The position numbers were made by a program, and so were the translations under genes. Positions 1 to 13,993 of a DNA stretch of 64,000 nt are shown in pieces. The stretch comes from Marisa cornuarietis (taxonomy: Eukaryota > Mollusca > Gastropoda > Architaenioglossa > Ampullariidae): the NCBI GenBank assembly GCA_004794655.1, contig SMMW01000557.1, positions 124,001 through 188,000 of the forward strand, given 5' to 3'. Position 1 is the first letter of the stretch. Every line of letters starts with the position of its first letter. The notes beneath the pieces were generated by a model. It saw only the letters and a program-made list of their open reading frames with translations. It was not told where the DNA came from and did no database searches.

Positions 1-3000
1 AATGTACTTTTTCAGGTATCGAGACAGGTGGGGGGTGGAGCCGGGAGGTAAATGTACTCTTCATGTGTTAGGCTTTATTGTGTCCTTTTAGATACTTATT
101 TTGGTCGCGAAGGTTGCACGTAAAAACCTGAGACTACGCTACAAATGTCTTGTGAGCGGCGTGGTTCGTAACCGAGATAAAGCAACTTGCTGTACACACC
201 TGAGCTGTATTTGTAAAAAGATTGGGCCGTTGATCCCGATACTGTACACTTTGTACAGTGTACCCACCGGCTGGACCATCTTCCGGTATCAAACCTCATG
301 ACTGTGACAAGCTTAGCCTGGAAGTCACAACTGATTGCTCTGCTGAAACTAGCTAAACCATCAGATGTTAGTGGCACGACGCCCGGTCTGGCTTTGTTTC
401 AAAGGAGCCCCGTAATCCACAAATCCACCCACCCACCCATCCTTTGGGCGTGTGTGTGTGTGTGTGCGCGTGTCGGTGTCGAGGTATATCAGAAGTCGGT
501 TAATGTGCTAGCTCGTATCAGCATTTTCTTCACAACGTGTGGCTAAGACTGTGTTGTGAAGTATCTATGGCTGGACGTTCAAAGTGTACAGCAAATTATG
601 TTATCACCAGGTTTCCTGACTCGCTGTTCATGCTGTGGTTAGCTGTACTACATTGGAGCCACGCAGGGTCTAGCTTGTCTGAGATAAGTCAGCTCGTGGC
701 ACTCGACCACAGAAGCAAGAGCTAACATGAACGGAGAGAAGCTGAAAAGAAGAAATTTGAAGATTCTAGAATGCGCGCTCCAACCACATTGTACGCCACT
801 GTATGAATACAATGAATGTACACTTGACTTGCTCTCGGCTGACACTTCTGTGACGACGTAAAAATGCAAAGTTCTGCAAAGTTTACTTCCGAGAATTCGA
901 CACCCGTAGCAGTTACGAAATATTATTTTAATTACCTTTTTCTTTATGACTGGTTTTGATGTGGCGTTTTACAAACTGTGTAATACACGTCATAACTCCA
1001 ACCGACCTGCTGGTGTTTATCAAGTTATGCCAAGTCTCAGGTTGACTGTTAACGAGATCTTGGCCCGGCACCGGTGCCAAGCCGATAAGCCTTTACCAAC
1101 CACCTGACTTCGTGTACGTGTGTGTGGAGGTGGAGGGGTCGGGGGTGGGGGTGGCGGAAGAAGGTAGGGAAGGCGCGTGCATGCAGAATAAACGCGTGCG
1201 AAAGCGCGCGTGCTGTCACCGAAGACATCAGCAGGCGAGGGCGGATTTCCAGTGTTAACAGCATCAGTCGTCGCCACGTCGAGAACCAGCTTGTCAGCCA
1301 GCTGCAGTGGTGTTTGCTACTCGGCCGTCAGTTTGATTACGCAATAGCTGAGGTGTGGAGTGTTATATATTGGCAAGTTACGAAAAGCGAATAAATTTTT
1401 ATATATAAAATAGGTAACAACATAATATTTTAGAATACAGCAACCCATGAAAAGCAATTTCCGGTTGTGATTTATTTTCACTCCAACCTGTGGCTTTATG
1501 AAACGTAGTGCCAGACTTTTTTCCGCCACCAACGCGTGTTTTTTTTTTTAATTTAATGCATTAACTTAACGACAATGACTTTTTTATGTCAAGTCTAAGA
1601 CACTTGGACTGATCTTCCCATGTAATGGTAATGCATTACAGCAGCCCCCCCCCCCCACTGGTGTGCACTAAAGACGGAAGTTCTCTGGCTGATCACCGAG
1701 TCAGACGACGCTGTAACGCATGACCGGAAAAAGGTGTGAACTAGTTTCGCTGAAGATTTTAGACTGAATCAACAATTCGTGTAAAACGGATGTGGTTTTT
1801 GGGACCGGTAGCGGCAAGGCCCTCTGAATACGGAGGATTTACAATCATCCCCCCCCCCACCTGACACAATATCCTCTTGCCTTTTTCTCCTCTCACAGGG
1901 CAGGTCACGGTGTGTGCCAGGTCAAGGTTGTCCCTGAACAGGACTCACCTCTCGTGGCGAGTTCTTATGCCGAGCGACGTGTCCAAGGTCTTGTAAACGA
2001 CCAAAAAAAAAAAATAAAAAAATAAAAAAAAATCACTGCTAGACAGGCCAACACGCCGTGAAATCCCGTCGTTTGTTTGTCAGGTTTTCTTGACACGTAG
2101 TTGCAGTTTTTCCATACTCTTTTTTTTTCTAGTTTTCAAGCGGGATGTGAACCTAATCATTCCCAACATTTACGTTAGACAACTTCCAGGACATTGACAC
2201 ACTTACGTCCCTTCTTGCAGGGGAACGAACATCAGCCAACGATTTCATGGCATTACAGTGACCTCATCTCTGACTCGACTGACGCAATTTAAATAATGTC
2301 AACGCGACAAGACATCCCGCAATACTCATGTTTTTAGCTAGGATGGTAGGGTAAAGAAAGATTTCAGTCGCCCGGCTGGGAGAGATTAATAAGCAGAAGT
2401 GAAGTAACAGTATGATAGATTAAATTAAGTGCAGCTATGTACAGGAAACGTGTGTGTGTGTGAGAGAGAAAGAGAGATGGAGGAGGAAGGTATGTAACCA
2501 CTTGGGTCCGGGAAAAAATATTCTGACAAGCAAACTGCCACATAAATCACGGATGCTGAGGTCCCCAGTAGGTAACGACGGCTTTTAAAAAAAAACAAAA
2601 AAAAACACCCCACTAGTTCACACGCCCAGGTGTTTTGACTTCGCACGTCACACGGACACCCACCATCATTACGTCAGCGGCGTCGTGCGAACTACGTGCC
2701 ACGACGTTCACGGGACATCCAAGGGTATTCCGACTTGCGAGATACCAAAAATCGTCTTTCCTTTTAAATAATGTTTTTTAAATCTGCATGCTGGAATATC
2801 CTAGAAAGATTAAATTTGTTAAACATGCTTTTGTTTGCGTACGATACTTCTGCAACAGTCGAACCCATGTTGTCCTCACAGTCTATCATGATACTACATA
2901 CGGAAATTGCCCTTAGCGTAGTTTGGACGGACCACACAAAGTGCTGCTGCGTAAGTGCCGCTAGAAGAGGATGAATAATAGTTTTGCCAGACCTCAGACT

Positions 3001-3609
3001 GTGTGTGTGTGTATATACTATATACGACCACACACGTACACAGCACTTCGTGATGGGAGGCGGGAAAGTAGATGGCGGCAGTGTTAAGGTTACACACTCA
3101 GTGTTTTTATGGCCCGTGGTGTGAGTTGTTGATGCGTTAAGGGCAGAGGGCAGGTCACGGTGTGTGCTGGGGCACGTGCTGTGCAGTTCGAGGCTTTACT
3201 TCCCTTTTTCCCCGTGAGTTTTCGAGACACACGTGTACACTGTGAAGTGTGTAGAGATGCCGGGCCTAGCGATCGGTCTCTACACTCAACGCAGTAGCGC
3301 GCCCTACAACACAGGATGGGTCTATCTAGGTACCCCACTACTTATAGTCTTATACTAATCCTGACATGTCTTCCATCTCCTTCGCTCCGCGCGAGGTTCG
3401 AAGTCCAGTTAGCATTACGGCGGCCTTTTAACCGAGTCACGTGTACGTGGCAAACCTAGTTACCACTTCACTACAGTCACTATTACTTCTTTGTTATGCT
3501 AGCCTCGCCTCCACCCACATGGCTGGGGCTAACCAGCCTCTTCATGTTTCCGCTGCTGTCATGTCATTAACGTAAAATTAAACAGACCTTACTTTTAACG
3601 CCTCAGTGC
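1..3609. other. No gene recognised
   Basis: Homopolymer runs, a GT tract near 450-470 and short chance frames. The 20-mer GGGCAGGTCACGGTGTGTGC occurs at 1898-1917 and again at 3148-3167. Confidence 0.6.
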
Positions 3610-4280
3610 CAGATGGCGTATTAATTACGGAGCATTCATTATCGTTGTCGGAGTATTTATTAACGTTGTCCTGCTGCAAAGTTTAATTATAAACGAAGGC
3701 GGCATGCTGTGAGGGCCATGCGAGGGAGAAAGCATGCAGACGAAAGTAGAAATCGTGCTCAGGAAACAATGGATGAAGGAAAGAAAATTATATATCTAAG
3801 TCATTCTTCGAAATTGTCGAAAGCTGATGAAACTTGTGAAAACCGAAATTTTATAAGAAGAAACCCAGAAAAGTACTTACGACATTTTGTCTTCACGCCA
3901 ACTTTCCAATCAGCGGTTTGTCTCACAGCGCCTGACGAAAGCGTTGGTCAGAGAGCGACTACACAACAAGTGGTCGTCGCACCCTCCCCCCTCCGAGCCT
4001 CACACGTCACGGGCTGCGCGCGTTCACCACGAGGCGAGGCGAGTCGTCAGCTTGCGCTTGTTTTCTCTACTCAGATCTTCGGCCACTCGTGGTCGCGCGG
4101 TTGCCAGTCAGCCAATCAAAGGTCCTACCTGCAACAACAGACATACGAGGAGAAGCAGGTAAGTTTAGGGGATCAGGCACAACTGAGAAAGGATCTTCCA
4201 CCGGTATAACACGGACGACATGTGGAGGTACTGAGCATGAAAAGCGGATCAAAAGTGGCTGCTTTCTCTCTCTCTCTGCC
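3610..4280. repeat. Dispersed duplicated segment, copy 1 (partner 38040-38630)
   Basis: Homology to 38040-38630 runs in the same orientation for over 0.5 kb with many small indels. Two sub-blocks are almost identical. One is the ATG/donor block around 3874-3916, including CCAATCAGCG. The other is AGCCAATCAAAGGTCCT near 4112-4128. ATTGG/CCAAT motifs occur in both. On the plus strand the copy also carries AAGCAG followed by GTAAGT near 4155-4164. A plus-strand open frame (3709-4209) exists only in this copy and is not taken as a gene. It may be a promoter/first-exon duplicate or an unrecognised repeat. Confidence 0.7.
3881..3885 (-). CDS. Candidate first coding exon (ATG TC) of an innexin beyond the left edge
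   Basis: Same arrangement as at 38268: ACAAA-ATG-TC then GTAAGTAC on the minus strand. No innexin sequence lies between here and position 1, so any acceptor exon would be to the left of the window. It is the paralogous copy of the 38.3 kb segment. Confidence 0.35.
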
Positions 4281-5180
4281 ACCATCCCCTCCTGGTACTA
4301 TACCATCTGTGTTTGAAGAGTTCGGCTTCATTAACCCAGGTGCATGTTGCCTAACCTGATCACATGTTCGGCGCATAAACCACAGCGAGGGTGACGAAAT
4401 ACAGATCGCACTGATACTAACCCTCTTAGTCAAACTCCTAACTCAAGTAAAAAAGTTACACCGTACACCAGATTTTACATCCACACGACTTGATTTTACT
4501 GTCGATCATACGACAGAAATGATTAAATTTTGTACAAAAAAGGGTATTAGAATAAAGTAAATAAGTATCCTCCCCTCCTCACCATCGAAACCCAACCCCA
4601 CGTACCCACCGACTTAGAAGTCGGACATAATCCTGTTCTAATCGAAAATTAAAAGATAGTGGTTGGAAGCAACACCAAAGGTTACATCAGCGTCTCTAGG
4701 CCGTCTTGACTGCCATCCACGGTGAGAGAGGGGAAGGGTGGTCACAGCGAGGAAGGAAAGGAGCGAAATTAACACATGGAAAATAAAGTTGAGCGTGAGT
4801 AGCTCACTTACGTACACGATGTAAATAATTCTTGTAGTTACTCCATTGCCAACAGGCGATAAAAAACCCTTTTAATGGGCATAGTGAGATTTGTCGCCTC
4901 TTTAAACAGCAGTTTGCCCCTAACAGCTAGGCTAGTTCTGGTTTTCACCCTAAGGCCGTGATACGCAGCACCATCTCAAGGGACCGTCCGACGGCCAGGG
5001 GTTTGGAAGCCAGTGTGTACGTGACTTGGACCAGGTGGGTCCACAAGGGGGAATTTTGTACCTCTCTCCGCCCTCTACCCCCTCCCCTTCCTCGTCCTTT
5101 CCTGTCTGCACTGGCACGGCGTTGACAGCCAGCAAACATAGTCTCCTGTTGCCCACTCCTCGCCCCTAACAAATCTCTCC
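4281..5180. other. No gene recognised
   Basis: Nothing with coding character or repeat structure was seen. Confidence 0.55.
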
Positions 5181-5333
5181 TTCTCTCACCCTCCTCATCC
5201 CTTATTTTTGTTCTCCCCTCTCCTCCGTTCTTCTCCCACCCTCCTCATCCCTTATTTTTGTTCTCCCCTCTCCTCCGTTCTTCTCCCACCCTCCCCATCC
5301 CTTATTTTTGTTCTCCCCTTTCCTCCGTTTCAC
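5181..5333. repeat. 50-bp minisatellite, three copies
   Basis: Units with CTTATTTTTG at 5201, 5251 and 5301, each followed by TTCTCCCCTC/T and TCCTCCGTT. The first two are nearly identical. Strongly pyrimidine-biased; the open frames over it are by-products. Confidence 0.93.
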
Positions 5334-6008
5334 CCTCTCACTCCCCCCCCCCATCCTATCCCCACATCTCCCAGCTTCTTCAAGTTCTCCCCACCCTCAG
5401 TTACCCTCCTCATCCCCTAAAACTTTCTGCAAACCCCATATCCCTCACCCAACCCACCTTTTCTCTCGACTACTGTGCCCAGGGGTGAGATACCGAAATG
5501 TTTAGGAACAAAGGTGCCTGTCCAGTAACAGGACAGGGATAAACAACGTCAGTGTGTCCGCATGTTCACTGTAGATACGCTACTGACCGATAGACCCGGT
5601 TCCCGGGAGATTAATTATCAGAGGATCAGGGTGGGTGATGTCAGCGACAACAGTAGACAAAGTAGACTGTAAGTCTCTATCGGGAAATCGTAACGAAGAG
5701 TGATTTCTTTAGCGTATCCGCTTACAGTGTAGGGTGGACAGTGGCTAGACGTCCCGACGCAGTGTGTGGTACTTATTACGGTTAGTGATTACGTCATAGA
5801 AGGTGCTATTCAATAACTGACAGCCATTCCTTCAAACCTTTAAACTTCGTGTAGGGCTGTAGGCTATGGCTAGAGAAAACTAAGCGATGAACGCAGCAAT
5901 TAAAGATTCAAAAGAAAATAATAATAAATTAACCGCATGTGTGGTCATAGAACAGACTAACAAAAGGTAAACGAGAAGGGCATAGAGATAACACGTACAT
6001 TCCTTCTC

Positions 6009-6108
6009 ATTCACACACACTCTCTCTCACTCACACACACACACACACACTCACTCACACACTCTTTCTCTCTCTCTCACACACACACACACTCACTCAC
6101 ACACTCTT

Positions 6109-6144
<36 letters not shown>
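6009..6144. repeat. Compound CA/CT repeat with a higher-order unit
   Basis: CA and CT tracts in which ACACTCACTCACACACTCTT followed by TCTCTCTCTCTC appears twice, so the compound unit itself is duplicated. Confidence 0.9.
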
Positions 6145-6145
<1 letters not shown>

Positions 6146-9100
6146 GTACAACGCAGTGCGCCCAGGTCTGTTTGTTACCTGCATACCGGTGATGCTCCAG
6201 GTGTGTTTCTTCTATTACATCACTGCGCCTAATGTGTCAACGTGACACTGGCATGTTGCCACTGCCACCCCTCCCTCTCCTCCTTTATGTCACCATACCT
6301 CCACTTCTTCCCTCCACCGGCTCATCTCACTTTCCATCTTCTCCCCCTCGCGCCCTCGCGCCTTTTCTCATTTGCACACCTCGTGGGTTTTATTGTTGGC
6401 AGGAGTGACAACAGTTCACATGCTCTTTCGCTCTGTGCGCACAAACTTCTTGCATTTTGTCTGCCTTAAAAAATCACTTTTTTTTAAATTCATCTCACCT
6501 CTAAGTTTACGCCCTCTGGCTTTTGTAGATCAAATCACGGATTTGTATCACGTCCGTGACCAAACGACACCACTGTACATTGTTTGTTATAAAGATGTTT
6601 TGTTCTTTTGGTATTTCTTGATAAAAGTTCTTCTCCCTCGTCTCATCAATCTTTCGCCAATGAAAAGATAGATTGTTCATTCGAATGAAGCTAGGTCCCA
6701 ATGTAAGAATTGATGCTGTCTATGATATGGGTCATGACTCATGACATCGCAGTTTCAGCTCATAAGCGAGCTACATCCTGCGTAGAAATCTCACCTAAAT
6801 TTAACCGTCTCCTCTCCAGAAAATATCAAGTACTTAGTGGCGCTGTGAAAACAAGTACCTCACAAAACAAAGTCAGTCGACAACATTAGCTGACGAGGCT
6901 GGCGTGTATAGAAATACCTTGTAGCCTGTTAGAGTGTAGGAGGCTGTTCGGTGTTTGCCAGTTAGCATCTTTACCTGTTAACTATATCATGTAGACAAAT
7001 TATCGACTAACAGGTGGAGTGGTTTTCGTCCTCGGATTGTTGGTGTTATTAGATAATTGGACTTTAATGTCCCCGCTTTAGGCTTACGCTTCCTGTCCCT
7101 TTTGCCAACACCACAGTAATAAAAATGGGAAGAAATAACTGTCAAAACTGTCAGTGTGATACGAATCTAAAAGGTTTGGACGCACTTTACTTCACGATTA
7201 CACACAGGTGTGTCGTGTCATCTCATAGAGGATGACGTTGGCATACAAATTTGTTTTCAAAGTGGTTCCAACTGCAACTTACTTACCCACCCACCAAATA
7301 GCATTCTGAATAGCAAGAATTTTTAATAAAGTGTTCCGCAAACACAGTCTGCTTACGAAAGGGAGAGATAGATTCTTGTCTTAAACATACTTCGAATAGT
7401 TTTGTATGCATTAAATCACTTTAAGTTAAATGAGCCTATCAGTCTCACTGTTTGTTTAATCGGGAAACTTTTTTTGTTTTGGACAAACAGCTTGCAACAG
7501 AAACACAGTGTCATCGGACTTCAGATTTTAAATATTTTTTTTTTTTAAGCCCTGACCTTCTTGTCTGTTGCTGCACAAGCACTAAAGATATATATGCCCA
7601 AGGAGTGTAACATGTGGATCCATTACTCGGTCTGGTTTATGTGACATTTTAAATTACAGAACTGAATCTTTGAGCACATTTATCTTTGAAACTGCTTAAA
7701 TGGTGAAGCAGCTTACAAGTTACGCAACACAGAGATCATCGTCGAGATGAAGGACGAAATGAGAGTAACCAGGGTGCGGCAAGAGATCATCATATTTTTA
7801 CGATACGGGCAAAATCTCCTGCCCTCTGATCCGTGGGAAAGTTTAGTTGCTTTATCGGCAATTTTTGCTGCATGGCAGGATAACTATATGTTCTAATGGC
7901 CACTTCACCGTTTTGACTAGACGCTTGAGATTTAATGTGCAGGTAGCTTGTCATGGCGATATCTCCAACCAAATTACAGGATGTGAGCTCAAAGTCTACC
8001 TGAATGTTTTATCATCCTTCTTTCTGCACAGGTGAGGCCGTCAGGACTTCTTTCATTTGAATGTAGCTCCCAGTTTGCTGATACTCGACTGCAATTACGA
8101 AATGGAGAAAGTATTCGCTACTGTGATGCCCACTGAAGTTTGGTCCTACCTGCCATGGTCTTAACTACATCTGACCTCTATTACATGTATAATACACGTT
8201 TCAGATGTGTTCTCTATAATTTTGTCGTGTTCTAAATATCTCCAGTGAGCTATAAATAACATGTTGCCTCTTATTCCTACACACCACAGAAGGCATCTAC
8301 GTTTATTTTATTTTATCTTTGTTTTGTTTTGTTCTGTTTTGGTTTTGTAGACAGAAATTGTCCTACATGTAAACATGAAAGGTTCTAAGACCGCTTAAAG
8401 CGTACCAGCAGATTCGCTGCGGGCTTCACCATTGAACCACCCACTCATCCATCTTACAGAGCCATGTCACATGTGGGACGGTTTTTCATGCTGGACACAC
8501 TCCCAATGTCTGTCGACTTGCCTTTTCATGTTATATTAAAACATACTGATCACTTAAATGACCTAATATGGTCATCATCATCTCTGCTGCTATTTTATGC
8601 TGCTGATCGTCCTACAACAAGATTTTGCTAAACAGAATGTTACTTCTTGTTCGCCTTGACTGCCACCTCTGCCACGTCTGATGAAGCTGAAAGATTTGTT
8701 CCTCTCGCTAAACATATTTACGACTCATTCAACCTAACATTGCAGCTGGCTTGGGGATCGTAATTTTTTTTTTTTTTTCGTCAGCGCCTGTTGCACAGGT
8801 CTCGTGACATTTGAAAGGTAGACCTGACCCTTCCCAGTCAACCACTGCTCGGAAACGGGTAACATGGAATGTCGGATGCGCCCTTTAGGTCGGTCCAGAC
8901 GTGACCATACCCACGAATTCGTGAAATCGGGGAGCACACTATCCATCTGCTGGGAAGCATCTTAATTGCTAAGTAGTCACTCAGTACAAGGAAGTAACAC
9001 CATCTTCCTGACGAAGCCGACTGACGTAAAGTCACGACAGTAAAGTTTTACGATCGTTCATGCAACCCGAGATGTCTTTTCAAGGCAAAGGACGATGGAG

Positions 9101-12100
9101 CGACACGCAAAGATGGCCGTCAGATGGCGCTTTGTTGCGCGTGGGAGGTTTTCAGCATCTTGCGCGTTACTGAAGCTCATTACAATGCGGGACCGTCTAC
9201 TTAAAAGTTGTGAAACTTAAATCTAATTATTGCTTTACTGTATTGGTCATATGCGTTCATCACGAGAAAGAATACTCAACCTCCACCCCCCCCCCCACTC
9301 CCATATCGTTCTTGCCTAGTCTGCTCCTCGTACCACCCGGGACGTACCTCTCTCCCTCTGCAAACCTGCTGTCAAAGATGCACAACACATTCAAACAATG
9401 CCGGTCGCTTTTAAGCGTTTTACGGTCCACTGCATGTACTAAGAGGAGGAAACAAAACCTCCAAACTAGACCTGCAAATGCGCCATCGAACAAAGAGCAT
9501 CAGGTGGCACGTGGAGGTCCGACTTGCACGCCGACAGATTCAGTCAGTGCGCCTGGGATGGCTCTGGGATGCTTACGTTGACAGATCGATGTCGCAAACA
9601 CTTAGTCACTAGCAAGTGTCACCAAGGCACGGTGTGGGAGCAAGGTAAATAATGAAGGTAGGGAAGAAGTAAACTGTCGTCCGCACGCACGCCACGGACG
9701 CGACAATACGATACAAAGTGTGAAGGGTGGGGAAGAGGGGAGCATTTTGGGAGAAAGGGGAGAGGGTGGTCTAACAGTGGTGGAAAGAGAAAGGGGTTGG
9801 GGTGTATAATGTAACGTCTTTAAGTTTTCAATAGCTGATACAGAGTTCACATCTTCTAAACCTCAAGCGTGGCTTTGAAGCCCAGTGTCACGCTTCCGCC
9901 GGACTGAAAGGGAAGAGGGTATGTAATGTACGTATGCTTCTCTGCGCAGCTTGAGGAAGGGGGAGTGGGGATACAAACTGTGCGATACCGTGGAGGCATT
10001 CAGTACAAACGCAGCTTTAAACCAACGATGGGTGACGTGAATTCCAGACGGAACAAGACACGAAAGGGGCAATGACAGGTTAAGCAGACTTAACCTTGGA
10101 TCTGGATGCTGGCCTCCCTTTCCGCTCGCGAAGACAAATGGTAGGTGTTCTTTCCAACCCCCTCCACCTCTTCTTTATATCACAATCAGTGGACAGCCCA
10201 AAAACTCCTGGGTACTGGAAAAAGGATACCACTCACAAGCAAAACCCATGGTGACTTAAATCTCTAACGTTGAACATGTCCCTTTCTCGACTGCAATTGT
10301 CAGCCCTCAGTCAGAATCATGACAATGGTGGTGGGGGTGATTGTTTCGCAGATGAGGCATCAACTGTTCTCTGCTTTTACAACTGTTGCTGCTGCTAGTG
10401 CGTGCAGTCAGGTCGTCTTTTATCAGGACACAATGTTCACCGTCCTTTTTTCTTTTACCGTTCCATGTACGCCGCACTTGGTTTGATGTTAAAACTGATG
10501 ACGAGGACCCAGTCCTGGCCAAGCAACATCTGTCATCGCTGTCATCAGGTTGCTAGAACCCTGCCACTGTCCTTCGCTGCTAGGACAGGTGTAGTAGCTC
10601 CGCGATGTTCCCAGCTAGTCAGGCTTGTCGGCCAAGCAGTGATACACAGTCAAAAATCATCGACTTGCCCATCCAGTCCAACAGGCAGAGAACTGGTGAG
10701 GGGGAGAGAGAGAACCCTCACAAAACTTAGCTCCAGGAATTATAAAAGTTTTTTTCCCCAATACTTTGGAGATCAAGTTAATGATCAGAGGAAAAGATGG
10801 AAAAATTCTTTGCTTTAGATAACTCGGCCATCTGAAGCTCCAACGACTTCCCTCAACACCTGTCTTTATCTCCCCTTGATCCTCATTATCGGCTTCCCCC
10901 CCCCACCTCCCTACTGCATTCCTAAGCTCGTTTGCCCAAGAAGTTGCATTTCTAACACGCCTATGGCCTGCTGACAGGTCACTCTATCCAGCAAGTCTGA
11001 GGCAGCGCCAGAGACCAAACGTCCATTTTGGTTTGAGAAAACATTGTGATCTGCCTGGCGTGGATGGAATTCTAGCTGTAAATACACTTCCTCCCTATCT
11101 ATTACAACTGTTAACAATAACAAGCTCATGACAAGCTTCTCACTTTTGAACGGGGTTTTAAGAGACTGAGATGACAGAGCAAGCAAGAGCGTAAACAGCT
11201 CTCCATCCGTTTATATCCGGGTGAATACTATATTTTTTCTACCATGTTTTGGCACGCATGCTCAGCTCATCTTTTAGTTTGTCTTTTTGTCAAAATGTAT
11301 CATAACAATTTAACCGGTGACCATTTCGATTCAAGCTGCTATAGCGTAGTGGGTAAGGCGAGCAGATGTGAAAACAAAGTCCGTAGATTTGATTTTTCTT
11401 TCGGATACTTTTTTATATGTTTGTTACACACGTTTTGGTTTTTACTTTTTCTCGGTGTGGAGAGTTTGTGCGTTTGTGTGTGTTGAATGGGGGGGAGGCG
11501 AGAATAAGAGACTGGTGTTTATCTTAGGGTGAGGGTTTGGGGGTAGGATAAGTTTTGGTTTTGTCAGAATGACTGAGCAAAAAACTTTCAGGGTGTGCGA
11601 CTCTTGGCTTGTGTCCTTGAGTGAAAAGTAAGACGTGTTCAGCCAGCTGTTAGTGGGTCTTGAGAAGTGATAGTAGGTGGTTGTGTTGCCTAGCTCGTTG
11701 ATTATTTATGCACAAAGAAAAAATAACAAAATTAGCATTATTTAAGTAAAGAAACTGATTGTAAGAGCATTGTGTTTTAAATCATTGTTCCGCAACAGCT
11801 GTTCCCAGCTGGTATTAATTTAACTGTGCACCTTTTTGTCTGAATAAAATCGAATTGCTCAATTTACCTTTGCATTTAGTGCAATAAAAGCTCATTTAAA
11901 AAAAAAGTTTTATTTTCTTGGTTCAATTTATGGTTAACAAATTAGACATTTGACTTTATCTTCAAATGTGTTGTTAGGAGGTGTAAACATTAATCGAGCG
12001 CTTGCTACAGGTGTCGGGCATAGAAAAGTTGAGAAACACCACCTTAAACTGTAACGACGACTAAAGTCTAAAGCCTGCAAATGGTGGCTGTCAACTCCTC

Positions 12101-13900
12101 CTCAACATTACAGTGCTGATAAGACGACAACAAATAGCGACTTCGTCTTCCCTAATGGACAGTCCTTAGAAATGAGACTCTCAGGGGTAAGGAGATGGCC
12201 ATGTTTGAAATGTGCCGATGTTTGCACGCAAACAAACCTATGCTCCTGCGGATATTTTTGTACAAAGTACTTTTGTACTCCTATACCTGAACTGCAGCGA
12301 CATTAGCTGCGTAGTCATCCTTTCGGAGATTACAAGCGCACAAAGAGAGTTATTTTAACCACCCATCCCCTTTTTTCCTTGTGTTGTTGTATTTAATATT
12401 TTATGGCAAATCATTAGCGGTGACAAACATCATGCTTCTCTCTCTCTCTCTGACAGAACACGTCTAAGCTGTTGTTCCCCTTGGCGGAACTTGAGACCAG
12501 GACTACCTGTATACCTGCCACTGCGCATTCGGTTACATCTCCTCTTCCGTTTCTGCAACTTCAAGGATGAAAGAGTCGGAGCAAACAATGACGAGGGGAG
12601 GAAAGACAAATTATTACCATAAGTTCCCTTGACGAAAGAACCAATAGACGCCGCGCACTTGCTCTCCCGGTTGACGTCAGGAGTCAAGAGAATTAATTAC
12701 TGGCCCTAATTGGGACAAGGGCATATGCGTTTCCTTGTGTTTGAATTACACAGATAAATTTTCAAGACACATTAAACATTAAAAATTTATTTGTAATCAT
12801 CACTGTGGTTACATAAAGGACAAAAGGTTCACGACTTAACCGCTAGAGATATTTAGGGTTCAGTCACTGGAAAAAGGACGAGAAAGCATGAACTGTAAGC
12901 CAAGCAAAACAAGTGGTGTACTGCTGATAAAATATAAAAGAAAAGGTACCCTATGGGCAGGCAAGAGACACATTATGGTTGTTTTAAGTGATCATCTTAT
13001 ATACCATCAATAGTTTTTTATGCGCTGCTCTGAATGTACTTGCACAAAAATATTGTCAGGAAAACAGTAAAATAGTACTGTAGTTTTAAAGAAAGGTTTA
13101 GGTTTTATTCTCGCTTAATGCTTCTCTAAAGTCACCAGGTCAAGGCCACTATAAGACTGAAGATTTGAAAACAAGAGGAGAGCGAGTATTTCGTTGCTGA
13201 GGTTAGGTGGGTTTTCTTTTTTTTTTTTGTTGATGCCTCGGTGTTATAAGCGCACGCCTACCATAGTGTACCCACTTGAATATGTTATAAATAACTAAAT
13301 AAATTCCCATACCTATACATTATCCACATAATGACATGTGCTTAAACGACAGTTCGTTAGTTTGGGTAGCCTTTCAAGTACTTAAAAACCCAGGCTTTGT
13401 TACATAAAAACAACAAACTGTTTCTCTTCTCTGTGCAATAAAATACGTGAGAGTATCTCCTCTAACCCATCTGGGGCCGTAGTTATGAACCAGAAGTACA
13501 CCCGGGGTTTACTTTACCACCACTCCATACCTCCCGCTCTTGCAGGGCTTCTGTAGCCATAGTTGTGGATCGTACCTAAGACGGGGCTTCTATAATATCA
13601 TTGCCAACTTCTAACGCAGCGGTTTCGGTCCAACACTGACTCTGAGATAACGGACCTCTGCCTCAAGAATACGGGGCCTGAAAGGCAAAACTTCCTCTTG
13701 TGCAATTTGAAAGTCAGACCTAGAGCGAAGCAAGGGCAATCGTTTCTACACCAGGCAATGATTAATGTACGCTCTATAGTGAATGAGACATTTTTAATAT
13801 TTTGAAAATTTTACTTTTTTAACCACAAAGCATCAGTTGTTCTCTGGCTGTAACTGTTCCTGCACCGTGTTAAAACCACTATTATCATGTAACATTTGTA

Positions 13901-13979
<79 letters not shown>

Positions 13980-13993
13980 GTGTGTGTTGTGTG
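13901..13993. repeat. (CT)n(GT)n microsatellite
   Basis: Short CT run followed by about 35 GT units and two TGTGTGTTG variants. Confidence 0.97.

Noticed and set aside
3709..4209. 166-codon plus-strand frame
   Set aside because: In the paralogous segment at 38.1-38.6 kb the frame is broken by indels and a T-run, so protein coding is not conserved.
11335..11395. tRNA-like TAGCGTAGTGGGTAAGGCGAG
   Set aside because: Only the A-box-like half is convincing; no cloverleaf or proper B box. It may be an old SINE head.
11990..12045. Possible hAT end (rc GGTGGTGTTTCTCAACTTTT)
   Set aside because: No matching second terminus or 8-bp duplication was found.
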